Shown in pieces: positions 11,065-23,834 of a stretch of DNA of 64,000 nucleotides. The stretch's first letter is position 1; the number at the start of each line of letters is the position of its first letter. The DNA lies in the NCBI GenBank assembly GCA_007449985.2, contig VIIQ02000092.1, positions 233,663 to 297,662 of the forward strand. The letters run 5' to 3'. The stretch is from Desmodesmus armatus (lineage: Eukaryota > Chlorophyta > Chlorophyceae > Sphaeropleales > Scenedesmaceae). The notes beneath the pieces are model-generated. The model was given only the letters and a program-made list of their open reading frames with translations. It was not told the origin of the DNA and did not search any database. A program made the position numbers and the translations under genes.

Positions 11065-14000
11065 TCACTTCGCGCCAACCTCCCAGCATGCCCAGTTGTG
11101 TCCGCTGCATGCCCTGATCCATGCCTGGCCGCCCTTGGCCTCGATCTTCGCCATGTTGGGCTCCAGTCGCCACGACCGATCTTGACCGCAATGGTGTCGT
11201 TGATGGTGGCTGCGTACACGTCACCTGCAGGGAGCAGTGCACATACAGTCAGGTAAGTCAAGTCGTGGCACTCAGGTAGCAGCTGTATGCATCACCCAAC
11301 TGCGATGGTGTCATTGATGGTGGCTGCATACACGTCACCTGCAGTGCATGAACGATCCGTCCACAAAGTGAGTCAGTCAGACACCTCACACAGCCGGTGC
11401 ATGGTCAGTCAACCAGTGTTTGTTAGACTTGCCTTCAGAAGCAGCCGCTTCAGTCGAAAGCCGCTTTGCATAATTTACGTGTGGCTGACCAGGTGGTGCA
11501 TGCTGTAGCCCCCCCACAGCTACACGTAGATGAGACCACCTTGCTTGATCACTAGTTCAGCACCCTCTGTTCCTAATCCTGACCAAAGCCCTCCCACAGA
11601 TCATCAGCCTGTCCTTACCTGCTGCCTTGCGCACCAACACCTTGGCACGGCAGTCCAGGCCGTGCTTGCTGCGCAGTGCCAGCAGGTCCAGGATGCACTG
11701 CACACAGCAGCAACACAGCGGCAGCAACACACGCGTACTATTCTGTTACGTCACTCCCACCCCACACATCACTGCCATTTTGACATGTGGCTCACAGGCC
11801 GGCGGGTTGTTACAGCGTGGTTGCAAGTGGACGTGGATTAGTACCTGTGTGCGTGACACAAGAAGCTTGCGAAGCTGCAATGCACCACACCACACGAATT
11901 GGTGCCCCCTTCCTCCTCACCTGCCGCAGGCCTCCCTCCTGGTACAGGTGGTCGTAGAAGACACACGGCGTGCCTGGGTGTGTCAGGATGTAGGCGTAGC
12001 CCTCCTCCAGGTGGTGGCTGGGAAGGGCCAGTGGTTAAGTGTGCTGCCTGTGTCGTGGTTGTCGATGAACTGTGTGCATATATGGATCACGACGGCACAT
12101 CGCACGCACAAGCACAGCATCACAGCAGCAGGGCAGCACACAAGAAACAGTGAGGTGAAAAGCCAAGGTAGCTACCGCCATCGGAACTGTCAAAAGGGCC
12201 GATCAAGACAGCGCATCGAGGATGGGGATCACTGCCGCACGGCAGCCAGCACAACCAAAGGTGTGCCCCACAATCTGCACTCGCCACCAAGCAGCAGCAT
12301 GTAGCACACGCACAGCTATGCACTGTCCAAGCTGTGCCGCAGGGCGCAGTAACACTGCTGCGCTGCCGATGCGGCACCCTTCTGCCAGAGCACAGCAGCT
12401 GGGCAGGCACACCAGGGGGCAGCCCTGCCCCTCCTGCTGCTATGCATGTGTGCGCTATCCTCGGCAAGCCAGCTAACTGCGCACGACAGCACTTACCGTA
12501 ATGGCGCGGCTGGGCCACATGCCGACAAACCCTGGGGGACGGCCCTGCAGGACAAGACAGACAACAAGGGACAAGGTCAGCTGAGTTGGCTCATGCTGGT
12601 GATGGTGTTGCTGCTGGGGCCCACCCGCTCACTGGCAGCTGCTGCTTGCGCTGGCAGCTGCTGCAGCGCAAGCAGCAGCAGTGCCTCCCTCCACCCCTCC
12701 AAAGTCCCAAAACAGTATTTGGTATTTGGCTTCTTCACACACAGCTCAACAACAAAGGGCCCGAGGCACAGGTAAGATGCGGCACGTATGATGCTTGTAG
12801 CAACTTGTTGATGCACAGCCATTTGATGTACACACGGCCTCTTCAGCAGCCCCCCCCCCACGCCTCACCTGTGCGTCCACGAGGCGCCACAGCTCCGACC
12901 TGCCGGGTGCCTTATACCAATGCCCCCCCTCCCGACAAGTGTGATGATCACAGTGAATGTGGCGGTGCCCCCCTTGAGTTGTACCCGCAAGCCTTGTCAC
13001 CCCCCCCCCCGCCCGCAGCCCCTCACCTGTGCGTCCACGAGGCGCCACAGCTCGCTCCTACCCAGTGCCTCCTGCAGGATGCCCTTGGTGGTGAAGTCAA
13101 AGGCCGCGTTGGTGCCACCAGTGGAGTCAACCCAGTTGACGGTGCGCTGGCGGTGGGCGTCCTGCAATATGAACCAATCAAGCAACCAGTTAGTCAGTCA
13201 GTCAGTCGATGAATCATTCAGTCAATGCCACACCTGTAGCTAGGTTATGGTGTGAGGTGGGGCGTGGTGTTTGTGGCAGCAGTGGGGTCAGATGCAGCAG
13301 CAGTGGTGGATTGCACAGGGTTTATGCGATGGCTACAGGCGCCCACACATCAATGGCCTTGCCTACCGCCAATGCGCCGGGTTTGCCACAGCCACAATGA
13401 GCAAGCAAGGCAAGGTACAAGGGCTCGCCCCCCACTTGAGTCCGCTGGTTGCTGTTTGCTGTTTGTGTGGCCAGTAAGTAGGGAATCCCCCCTCCCCCCC
13501 CCCCCCCACACCCCTGATAATGCAACAAAACACACCAGCGCTGTCTCACCTGGTTGTAGTTGAGCACGCCGTCTGTGTACTCGCAGGTGTCCCAGTACTC
13601 GCCAAAGGCCATCTCTGGCACCTGAACACACACAACACAACAGAAACACAATTGCCAACTCATACTGCTCAACATGTGGAGCCACCTGCCAATCAGGGAT
13701 CAAACCGCTGCCAACACCTGATGCGGCCACAAGGGAGACAACAAGCCCAGCATATCATCTAGTCTTGCTCAGGTTGCTTGGCACCTGACCGGTTGTGCAA
13801 GTCAAAATGTACTGCAGCCGCTATCAGCCAATCAATGTAACACCTGTGGTTACGAATCCAAAAAGCTCATGCCAGCCATTAACTACCGCTATCCAGGGAA
13901 CCAGCCCACTGAGCCCAGCCCCCTCATCAACCCGGCCAGCGGTCTCACCGTGGCGTCCGTGTAGATCTTGCAGAACTTGCCGTCGTAGCCGCGCACAAAG

Positions 14001-17000
14001 TCAAAGCGCCAGCCGTCAAAGCCGATGCTCTGCTTGAGGAAGCGCAGCCACTCAACAATGTCATTGCGGATGCGCTCCTGCAAACACACGAGCGCACGCT
14101 ACAAGTCATATCTGCCCTGACCCTGGTGGGCACAGCAGTTATGCTGCGGCAGAAAAATGTTACATGGAACATACTCCCCCTCCCCAGTCAAACCGCCAAG
14201 GCAGTCAACGAGGATTCATGCACTTCAAACACAGCAACTTGGCATGCAGCACGTTGCTTCATCGCCCACCGAGCAGTCCCGAGCGCCACACAGCTAGTGC
14301 ACTACTGCAAGAAGCCAGGATGCAAACCGTGCAGGCTGCAGGACGCCAGCTGGCAACCATCATGGCGTATCTTTTGGCCACTGACCCCTTCTTTCATGCC
14401 GGCATGCCAGGCTGACCCCTGCGTAATTTCATTCTGCTATCGCTTATCACAGCTGCCGCATAGCTTGGCTGGCGACTTCATGCACGGTTGTCCAACACAC
14501 CCACAATGTCCCAACGTACCTGCGTGTGGTCAATGTTGGGTGCAGCAGGGTAGTCATCACCCGTCTTGTGTGCGCCGCGTCCGTCCCATGCGGGGTTGTT
14601 GTTGCAGATGGCAGAGTTGTCCCAGGCCAGACGGCCACCAAACTTATTCCACTTGCCATCGCTGCTCTGGTAGGTGGCACACCTGCACATGGCACACCAC
14701 AACACAGCGCAGCGCTCGACGCTCACCATCAAACGATCAACGGCAGTACACTGCCACACGGACACCACACATCAGGCACGAGGCAAACCAGCAAAGGTGA
14801 CAACACTGCTAGCAGACCCACGCGTTACACAGACAAAACCTGCAGTCACGTATGGTTGACAAGAGCGCCATACCCATGCGTGTATAAGTGCCGGCCACCT
14901 GTAAATGTAAGAGGGCTAGCTGGCAGGGCACGGCAGCTGGCCTGGAAACCACACCACTGGCACTGTGCACAGGCTGGACATAGATATCACACCTGTGGTT
15001 GACCACAATATCTGCGATGGCCTTGATGTTGTACTCGTGGCACTTGTTGATCAGCTCACGCAGGTCTCCCTCACTGCCATAGCAGCTGTCCAGCTGGTAC
15101 AGGTCGCGGGGCAGGTAACCCTGGAGCGGCAGCAAGGAGGCATTTTGTGTGTTACGTCAGCAGGCACGCGTGGCGACTTGCAGCAGCTGTGTCGCGAGCA
15201 TCTGTACTAGTGACTCCCAGCAAGGGCATACTGGGGCAGGCTGCCGCAGCCTGCACTGGCTGCGGCAATTATTCAATGCTGGCCGATGCTGCGGAACCCA
15301 AACGCCACTGCAAAACCACTGTAAAGCATAGCCAAGGTAGCAAAAGTTCAACCCTGCAGCAGACAAATGCCCCAGCACCTGCTGCTTACTGCATAAATAG
15401 ATTGTTATGCTCTCTCAAAGCTAACACCCCCCATAAGAGCAGCTGGGTCGCACCTGTGGGCTGACGCTGTCGCTGGGTGGTGGCAGCCAGATGCAGGTGA
15501 AGCCCTGCTTGGCCCAGTCGGCCACCTTGCCGATGCACTCACGGTACCAATTCTTCTTGTGGCTCTCCCAGTTGAACGCCTGCACAGGCATGTTAACAGA
15601 TACACACTCAACACATTATTCAAGTCCAGCAGACAGCCGACTGTGGGCAAGCCACACAACCAACAGTTCTGCTTGTGGCTCTCCCGCTGCGACTGGTCCC
15701 GTGCTGCTAACTGGCGGTAGTGGTGCTGCCACTGCTGCCGTTATCCCTCAACCCCCATTCCTCCTCTATACCAGGGGCCTGGATTCCAGGGTCTACCTAC
15801 TCTTTTTCATTCTCTTTTGCCCCCTCCCCCCCCCCTCCCCACTATTCCCTCCCTGCCTACCTGCAGCAGCACCTCCTTGCCATTGCCTGCCGCTGGTCCC
15901 GTGCTGCTGACTGGGGGTGGTGCTGCCACTGCTGCCTTCATCTGCTCTGCCATCATCTCAGCAGCAGTCTTGGGGGCTCGGGGGAGGCCGCAATTACACG
16001 GCGAGCAGCCAGGCAAGCCTCCATGGCAGCCATCTTACGCTCCAGCTGCGCAGCTGCATCCTGCCTGCAAGACACGATGACAGTATTGTACAGTACAGCA
16101 TTTAGGTATCAGGGATGTGATGATACTACCCTTGAACCATCTTACGCTCCAGCTGCGCAGCTGCATCCTGCCTGCAAGACACAACGGCACTACAGCACAG
16201 TTGAAAGTTGCAGTAGAGTATCTGCATCACAGTACTGTACAGATATATGTATATCAGGGATGTGATGATACTGCCCCGTCAGCCACCCTGTGTTGGCCTT
16301 GTAGCTTCCCAGAGTGCGGCCTGAGCAGCCAGGTGGGGTGCTGTTTCGACCGCCTGCCTCCACGTGCTGTGGCACATGTGGGGATGATGACGAGGGCATC
16401 TGCCTCCTTGACCTCCACTTGGGCGGCCCAATTTCAGCCGTCAGGTTGTAAGGCAGTCAGCAGTCAGTCAGAGTTCAGCGATCAGCTCAACTCAACAGTC
16501 ACTTCAGGTGGCCCCCATCTCACTGCGCCCCCTGCTTCAGCATGCACACATGCAGAGGCTCACCGTTCGCACCCTTAACATTCACCCTAGATGCTCTGCG
16601 GCATCATCATGACTGCAAGCCCCCCCCCCGCCCCGCAGCACAACACGCGTCCTCACCGTGCTGAGTCCTTAAGGGCAACGACTCCTGCGTCCGCCCCCTG
16701 GGCCTTGAACACCTCCACCTCCTTCTCAAGCGCCACAAACAGCGCAGCTGCCTGCGCCATCTCAGCAGCAGCAAGCTCCAGCATGACAGCATCCCCGCTG
16801 GTGATGCCTGAAGCAGCAGCCAAGGGGAGGGGCACACACATGTGACTTGGTAATGATCATCGCCATTGGGGTGTGCGTCAAGATTTTCTCTACTTGAAGA
16901 ATTGGCTTGCAGTGCTGCAAGGATACCGGTACTAAGAGCGGCTGCAGTTCAGCCAACACTCTCACACACGTTTCTGAGGGCCGGGGCTGTCTGGACACCC

Positions 17001-19484
17001 GCATGACACCAAGAGAAATGTGCATGCCACCCCACGGCTTGCGTACCCCACTTCCTGCAGGCCACAACAGCGGCGCAGGCGTTGTGAACCCACTCAACCA
17101 AACCCAATAAGCGCCGTCCTGTAACCACAAAAAACCCCAGCAAGTTGCTTACTGTCTGTGCTGAGCCCTTCGCCACGCAGGCGAGCTGCCTCTGCACCCG
17201 CCACCATGCCGTAGATGGCTGGCTGGTTGCTGTACTGGCTGCTGGCAGTCAGCTCCTGCACCTGCCGCTTCACAGTGTCCCATTGGTCCTGCAGGATTGC
17301 ATCGCATTGGCAGTGCAGGCGAGTGACGTAAGCAGGGGTGTGCGCATGTTCAGCAAAGCATGCGCTCTGCCGGCAACAGTCAACTGCAGCATGTAGGCAC
17401 CGTCATGTCGTTCACAGTAGTCCTGCAGGTGTGGGAGGGTGAGGGGATGCGCACACGCGCTGAGCAAGTGTTTACCCACATTCCTGCGGTACACATGCAC
17501 CAGCTACGCAGATGGATCAGTCCTACGGACTTTTGAGTTGCAGCAGGGACAAAACGGTGGCATGTCCCTACAGCCTGCCTAAATTTGGCTGATGCCATCT
17601 GGGGCCCACAGCTCTGCACGACAACAACACAGCGCTCTCGCAGCCCCGCGCAGCCCCTGGATGCATGGGGGCCGACAGCTGGCATCCGCACCCCCACTTC
17701 TTGGCATCAAGACCCGGGGGTTGCTAGCGCCTGCGCGCACCGCCACAAGATCCTGCCCTCTTCATCAAAAACAACCCCAATAATCGACGGACAAAGTAAC
17801 GCTGCGCACCTTGGGCACTTGCTTGCCCTCCTTTGTGGTGACCTTGAACACACTGAACACTTGACCATCGTCGTTTTCCTGCTGTGCTGAGTTGACATTG
17901 ATGCCAAACTGAACCAGGCTGGAGCCCAGGGCTGCCAACAGGGGGTCGCCCTGACCACGGCCCTCGACCTGCACACCAGTTGACAACACCGCCCGCAGTG
18001 TTGCGTCAAGTATGAAGCAGTGTCATGGCAGTGTTGCAGTAAAGTTTGAAGCATATTGCTGTACTGTAGTGCTTCTTGGTTGGCTTGCCAGGATCATGCA
18101 TCAGTGCAGTGTGCATGCGGCGTGGGTTCAGCTGCAGCAGCAGGACGATGTCACATGCATACTGCCTGTCCTAGAACGAGCTGCTTCATGCTCAGCAAAC
18201 CATGGCTGAGCCACGGCATAATCCTGCCACAGCGCCCCGCTGCACTCCACAGCACAACACAGCGCACCCCACTCGCCACAGCGCCCACTTGCTGCCACGC
18301 TTGCTTGAACACGTGTTTGTGGCTGAGCTGCCATCGGTTGATGTTTGGGAGTAGATACTTTTGGTCACTATTGCACAGCTCATATTGTTGCAACTGTTTG
18401 CAGGACCAACCGTGCAGGACCACTCAAACCAAGTCATCCCTCACTGCCACCCTGTGTGTGGTCACCTTGATGAGTGTGTAGTCATTGCCGATGTCATTGT
18501 TGATCTCAATCTCCAGTGGGGCATCTGCCTGTGAGGTGCTGTCAGACTCTGACATGGCCACAGCAGACACAGGCAGGCACACCTGCAGGACAACATGACA
18601 CCCAACCCACACAGCAACAAAGAGGCTGCTCAGCACACAATCAGTGTCCAGATTTCCAAACTTTTGGTAGGAGACCTCAGGGTGGGGAAGAATTTGAGGC
18701 CACAGCAGACAAAGGCCGGCACACCTGCAGGACCATGACATGATGACACCCCGCGCAGCAGCGACGAAGCTGCTCAGCACACGCGGCACGCTCACGGTAT
18801 CAACACTTTCCAACACTCTTGGTGGGAGACCTCATGGTGGGGAAGGATTTGAGGCATGGAAGCAGGTGGGGTTGGGTTGTTGTGCATGTGCAGCTGGGGT
18901 TTGGTTGTTGCCAATGGCTGTGGCTTGCCCATGGGTCAGCCTACGCAACATCAGGGGGCGGGGGGCGCCCGCCTAGCGGCTGGCCACACACATAGCAATC
19001 AGGCATGCCCAACTGCCGGGAGCCAGAGATTAAGTCTCCCAGTGATGTGATGTGGATCAGGGAGGTCAAGCCTGACACCCCCCACCAAGGGAGAAAACCC
19101 TAACTGACCCACAACTGGCCAAGAGTGCGTGCTCAACGTGCCTGAGACCTCAAGCAACTTGCAGCATGCTGTGCCCTGCAGAATGAGGACATTCAACCGA
19201 CGCAGCAACCCCCTCCCAAGAATGCACCGCCTGCATGCATTGCTGTTTGTTTGACCGACTCTTACCTTGCGCCGCAAGCCTGGCAGGTGTCTGCTCAGTG
19301 CAAGCGGTGCTGGGACTGCACCAGGGGCGTGCACTGCTGCTGCTTGGGCCCGCACCAGGCGGGCGGTCTGGCAAGACCTAGCTGTTGCAGTCTGCCCTAA
19401 GCTGGCGAGGGGTTGGGTGGCTAACTGACGCTGCCTGCAATGCTGGGCGGTTGGCGTGCTTCTGAACGCGCCAAGCCTGTCCAT
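11065..19484 (-). CDS. Plastid-type alpha-amylase (GH13)
   Basis: Endo-hydrolysis of alpha-1,4-glucans; probably chloroplast starch breakdown. Exons, 5' to 3' on the minus strand: 19484-19266, 18582-18466, 17968-17810, 17288-17153, 16807-16657, 16064-15861, 15579-15454, 15120-14993, 14682-14520, 14077-13949, 13621-13550, 13161-13027, 12544-12497, 12069-11921, 11697-11619, 11224-11065. Exon 1 encodes a Met-started Ser/Ala/Arg-rich transit-peptide-like leader. The catalytic part resembles plant AMY3: [13 protein letters not shown], region I DIVVNHR, nucleophile in [10 protein letters not shown], acid/base in FGEYWD, region [10 protein letters not shown]. It ends [12 protein letters not shown]. 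Three exons (15861-16064, 11921-12069, 11065-11224) need one extra C each to keep phase. The middle exons (VEGRGQ..VPK; an Ala-rich helical stretch) match no domain I can name. An extra short exon near 17400-17424 is possible but not needed for phase. Confidence 0.92.
11300..11344 (-). repeat. Copy of the alpha-amylase last-exon start, in the preceding intron
   Basis: On the minus strand an acceptor CTGCAG is followed by codons for [13 protein letters not shown], the same as the real last exon (from 11224). Five codons differ, all synonymously (Tyr, Asn, Ile, Ala, Val). After that the similarity ends. Confidence 0.88.
12869..12912 (-). repeat. Copy of the alpha-amylase exon 13161-13027 end plus donor
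   Basis: Minus-strand sequence encoding [14 protein letters not shown] ends in CAG|GTGAGG, like the true exon ([14 protein letters not shown]). The Gly and Ser codons are changed but keep their sense (AGC to TCG for Ser); one Leu is now Pro. Confidence 0.85.
16031..16181 (-). repeat. Duplicated start of amylase exon 16064-15861 plus acceptor
   Basis: About 44 bases spanning the acceptor and first codons ([11 protein letters not shown]) occur at 16031-16074 and again, essentially identical, at 16138-16181. The flanking intron text, with its GGGATGTGATGATACT motif, is also repeated. Confidence 0.85.
18554..18855 (-). repeat. Tandem duplication around amylase exon 18582-18466
   Basis: A unit of about 145 bp that includes the exon start, its CTGCAG acceptor and the upstream intron is repeated (about 18554-18697 and 18700-18855). 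The second copy keeps the acceptor but diverges in the coding part. Confidence 0.8.
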
Positions 19485-20510
19485 TTTCGGCTTATGGCGC
19501 GTCCAGTGTGATGCTGGGCCTATGCAAGCCGTCTGTGTCCACTGTGGCTTTGGCAGCTGTTGGTGCAGCAGTCAAGAGTTCAACCGCTGCCAGGCCTGCA
19601 GCAATGCATGCGTCAGCGCAAGGAGGTAGCAAGCGCAGCTGTAAGCCATTCAGCGATCATAACACCCTTGTCTGACGGCAGCAACACGACATTTCGTCAC
19701 GCTCATGTGTGTGCGTTCAGTGGCTGTGATGGCGGGGCGTCTGACAGCAATATCATACCTCCGTAAACGTGCCTACCCTAACGTTAGTGGCCAGCAGCAG
19801 GGGATCGAGGCTGAACTGAAATGCAGCAGAAACAGCTCGAGTGATCTGGGCAACTGCCTGGCCCCAGTATCGCAGGCACAGCAGGCAAACACAGAGACGG
19901 GCACTAAAGCAAGCTGTTGTCCCTCCCCTGCCAGACCCGGAGGACTGTGGGTGCAACAGCAGGGTTTGAGGGGGTCAAAGGGAAAGGGTTTCAAGGTTGT
20001 AGGTATCAAGGTTGTCAAGGCATGCTTGCTTGGATGGATTTGGTCGGTGCAAACACAACAGGGCACGACTAGGACACGTACCCCTTGTGCCAGCCACATC
20101 GCCTGGTCAACTGCTGTTACAGGAGGGAAGCAGCGACAAGGAGGGCTCCAGCTGCATTGTGTCAGCACTCAAAGTCTGTGGCGGTATCAGCACACCAAAG
20201 GCCGATCATGCAGCACAACCACCCGATCCAGCATGCACAGCTATCATAGCCTGGTGGACCCCGCCCCCTCCCCCCCACACACACCTGTGACTGCTGAACG
20301 CAGCAGCTCTGCAGAGCACCAGGCCAAGTTACAGCAAAACACAAGTCCAACATCAGCCACCCTGTACATCCACCCAGCAAGTGCCAGGCAGTCCCCCCCC
20401 CCCCACACACACACATCAGTCTGCCCCGATAGGGTCATCACTGATGGCAGGGCGAAGAGTGACAACCAAGTCCCGCGGTTTAGCCTGTTCACGTCCCAAA
20501 CAAACAAGCA
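19485..20510. other. Alpha-amylase 5' flank / Mog1 3' flank
   Basis: Holds the presumed amylase promoter and the Mog1 3' untranslated region. A minus-strand TGTAA signal at 20329-20333 lies about 180 bases after the Mog1 stop. A long plus-strand open frame (19705-20862) has no recognisable domain and runs antisense over the last Mog1 exon, so I do not call it a gene. Confidence 0.55.
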
Positions 20511-21735
20511 TCAAGCAGGACTACCAAACAAGCCCCAGTCCTGCACACACAGGCTGCTCAGCACACCCTGCATCGCCCCCACAGCTTGCCCCTGGGCAGC
20601 TGACTGCACCCCCGGCTGCACCCCCGCACTGCTTCCCGCACTGACACACACAGGGGCGTTGACAGATACCAACAGGTCCGTGCTGTGCTGGGGCAAACGG
20701 ATCACTGCCAACAGCAGCAGGATGTTGTTTGCATGCTCCTGTGCATCCCTGCCCTTGGACGCCTTGAATGTCCCAGTGACTAGCACAGCATGTGTGCCGG
20801 GTGGCATGTGCGGTATGCTGGATGTATCTGCAGCGGTAAAAGCACACAGCTCAACACATTAGGGCACAACCACAGGGACTCTATTACTGCTGCTTGTTGA
20901 AACACCAGTGACCAGGGTTCTGGAAGGCAACTCTCAGCTAGCTTAGCTGCTGCCTGGCTGTTACACATCAAGCCTGTCTGTCTGCAGAAGGTAGCCTGTC
21001 CCAGGGATGAAACATTATCACTTGCTGTTGCTGCTACCTGAAGAGGGAGCCAGCTTACCTAGCTGCTGCACGCCGGTGATGCTGCTGGAGGATGCATCGT
21101 TTGCTTGCACTAGGTCATTGAACACATAGCTGCCCACTTCAGAATCAGCAACAGGACTGTGCTCCTGCAGGCCCAGTGAACAAGGTACAGCAAATTGTAT
21201 CACGACAATGGCATCACATGACACGGCAGCTGCAGATGTGTGTGCTGCTCTGTGTGCCAGCACTTGGCGGGCATGCAGGCCAGTCAGCGAAGGGCACGAC
21301 AAGCAGTGCAGGGTGCGGCAAGGTCATAATCACGGGCGGCACCATGTTCCATACTCACAGTGACCTCGATAATGATGGACTGGTCAGTGGCAGGGTCCCC
21401 CCACACCTGCATCAACCATTCACACACCTTGAGCCTGCTGTGAGAGACGTTCTAGAGACCCAGGGGCGGGGCTGCCAGTCCAAGTGAGTGCTCATTGGGA
21501 TTGATCCAGCAGTGTGGCACATGCCAGCTTGAAGCAGTGTGCTTGTTAGTGACTAAATGTGACTGAATGGAGGGACCCTGTGTAGCGTCTGCAGCACACA
21601 CACCTCTTGGTGATCCGGAACCGGCCGCACGTCAGAGATGTCACCAAAGCGTTGTGGGAAGATTGCTGTGATCGCCCCACCAAACAGCTCTACATCCTTC
21701 CATGACGTTTCTTGCTGCTGTTCTGCTGTAGTCAT
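20511..21735 (-). CDS. MOG1: Mog1 / Ran guanine-nucleotide release factor homologue
   Basis: Small Ran-binding protein acting in the Ran GTPase cycle and nuclear transport. Four exons with consistent phase: 21735-21604, 21406-21359, 21164-21059, 20827-20511 (about 200 residues). The Mog1 fold signature is clear: ELFGGAITAIFPQRFGDISD, RPVPDHQEV, TDQSIIIEV, then HAVLVTGTFKASK and LLAVIRLPQHSTDLLVSVN. The ATG at 21735 starts 17 residues before ELFGG, a usual length. The C-terminal tail is Gly/Ser/Val-rich and lacks motifs. No frameshifts and no clear exon echoes were found in this gene. Confidence 0.9.
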
Positions 21736-23834
21736 CGAACGGGTGGGCGATCTAGTTGCAGGTGTACTGCAATGAGGAGCTACTGGCAGTAGTGCTGCTG
21801 CTGCTGCTACTGCTTCCTGGGCCGGGCAGTAGTGCTATTGCTGCTGCTACTGCTTCCTGGGCCGGGCAGACTGGCACTATTATGAGCGCGCCGTTACACG
21901 AGATGAGTTGGAATCTAGCTTTGCCACCGACAACACAGGCAAATAGCACACCGCTATTGATCCCAGCACCAGATCAAAAAGGGATCGACAAGCCTTTATG
22001 AGCCAGCGGCATCGACGACGTACGTATACGAATCTTGCAATACGTGCATTGCTGGATATTATTCGCAATTTACAGACGGCAGGTTGTTGGATTCAGTGCT
22101 GCACACAGTACACAGCAGTACCAGGTACAGACTGCACAGGGCTTGTGAGGATGCTCTGCTCGATGTTGGCTGTCACAGAGAACCATACAATCAATACAGC
22201 AATGTGCCTGCACACGATGCCTTGGGTAATATCATGCAAGGAAGTAGATAGCTTTGTTCATTACAGGACAGGACAAAACTCATGAAAGATTGGTTTGACT
22301 CGACACGCGCTTGGTCAGCGCTTGATCTGAAACAGAGCACCGCCGAAGAGGGCCAAGCACGTAAGCTGTGCTGCCCCTTTCCCCCTCCTGCACGGCACTG
22401 CAGGCAATGAAGTCACCCAAACGACTCCATGGGCACAAGCCCAAGCCAGAAAAACAGTAAAAGTGGACCACAGTGGCCAACACTGCACACAGCAGTGTGG
22501 TGGCGCATCAGCCAGCAATAGCTGTGTTGATTGCCTCGCTCCGGTGCAGCAAGTCGACCTGCACCCTACAACCCCTCTGAACACTCGCTCACTCTCATCA
22601 TAACTCTCGCATGATGCACTCAGCCACCCTCAATGACTGCTTCACAGACACGCCATGATCACGGCCACAGGCCATGCCATGGCGTGTCTTTGCAGGAACC
22701 GTCATTGTCAGCACAAGCACCAGCATTCGATGCTGCACAACACACTACTCCACACCATGGGAACAGCCCTCACAAGCAGGCCACGCGGGCAACCGTCCCA
22801 AACATGGGATGCAGATGATTCTACTCCATCAACTGCAGCAGGGTGTGGACAGTGTGGGCTGGGGTGGAACCAATGCATACGTAACTGCCCTATGTGTTGC
22901 CCACCAGCCACCCACCAACTCAGCATAATGCATGCTGCTGTGTGCAGGAACTGCGCTGACCGAAGAGCCAAAACCCAGGGATGTCAGCACTGACTGATGG
23001 CCCTTGCAGCAAGAAGAGATGCGGCACACAGGCGCCGGCCACACACACCCTGAATGCGCTGCACACAAAGGAAGCCAGCACCCGCTGCTGCGCGCATCCT
23101 GCAGAGAACAAGTCACCATACCATTCATGCGGGGTGCACTTGCAGCGCCACCAGGCATGTCAAGTAGTCTGAGCAGACGAGCTACAGCCAAGCAACGCAA
23201 ACTCCAGGCCTAATGACGCATGACAGCTTTCACGTAACTCTGCACCAAGTATCCCAACATGCCTGGCACAGCTGCAGGACAGTGTGTGCTGATCCGGCAG
23301 TGCACAGGCACCGACAGTGCCACCACACACCCTACTGCCTCTCATGCAGGCCCACAGCACAGCACAGCACGGCACGGCACAGCTCAGCACAAACACATGG
23401 TCACACAACAACACAAGACAGGGCGACAAAGTGATGCATGGGGCCTGGCATGTACATGAACCCCGAGCATGGCTTGCAGCTGCTGATGCCACCGCTGAGG
23501 ATTCAGAGGTAGCTGCAGCACACTCACAGCTGCCCATCAACACACCAGCACACACAGAAACACACACAGGACGGCCAGCACCAGCACAGCACTCACCTCA
23601 CGCCTGGGCAACCACCCAGTCGCATGAGATGCAGCTGTGCTGATGTGTGACCTCAGCACAAGCCAGAACAGCAAGCATGCCCTGGCTGTGTTTCCGATTT
23701 CTTGTTGCAAGAGGAGCATTCACCCCTAGGACAGATACCACCCGCCCACCCACCCCCAAAAAACCAAGCATAAGCTACTAGAGGCAAGCTGCACGTGCCC
23801 CCAGAGCACAAGAGCCTGCATGCCAGCACGGCGT
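21736..23834. other. Intergenic region between Mog1 and PGR5
   Basis: No gene supported. A 40-bp CTG-rich unit is duplicated at 21788-21827 and 21828-21867, just upstream of the Mog1 start. A degenerate minus-strand CTGTG array sits near 23348-23392; in this window such arrays usually precede splice acceptors, but no convincing exon follows it. Confidence 0.5.

Noticed and set aside
19705..20862. 385-codon open frame on the plus strand
   Set aside because: Low-complexity, no family signature, and antisense to the last Mog1 exon, which is well supported.
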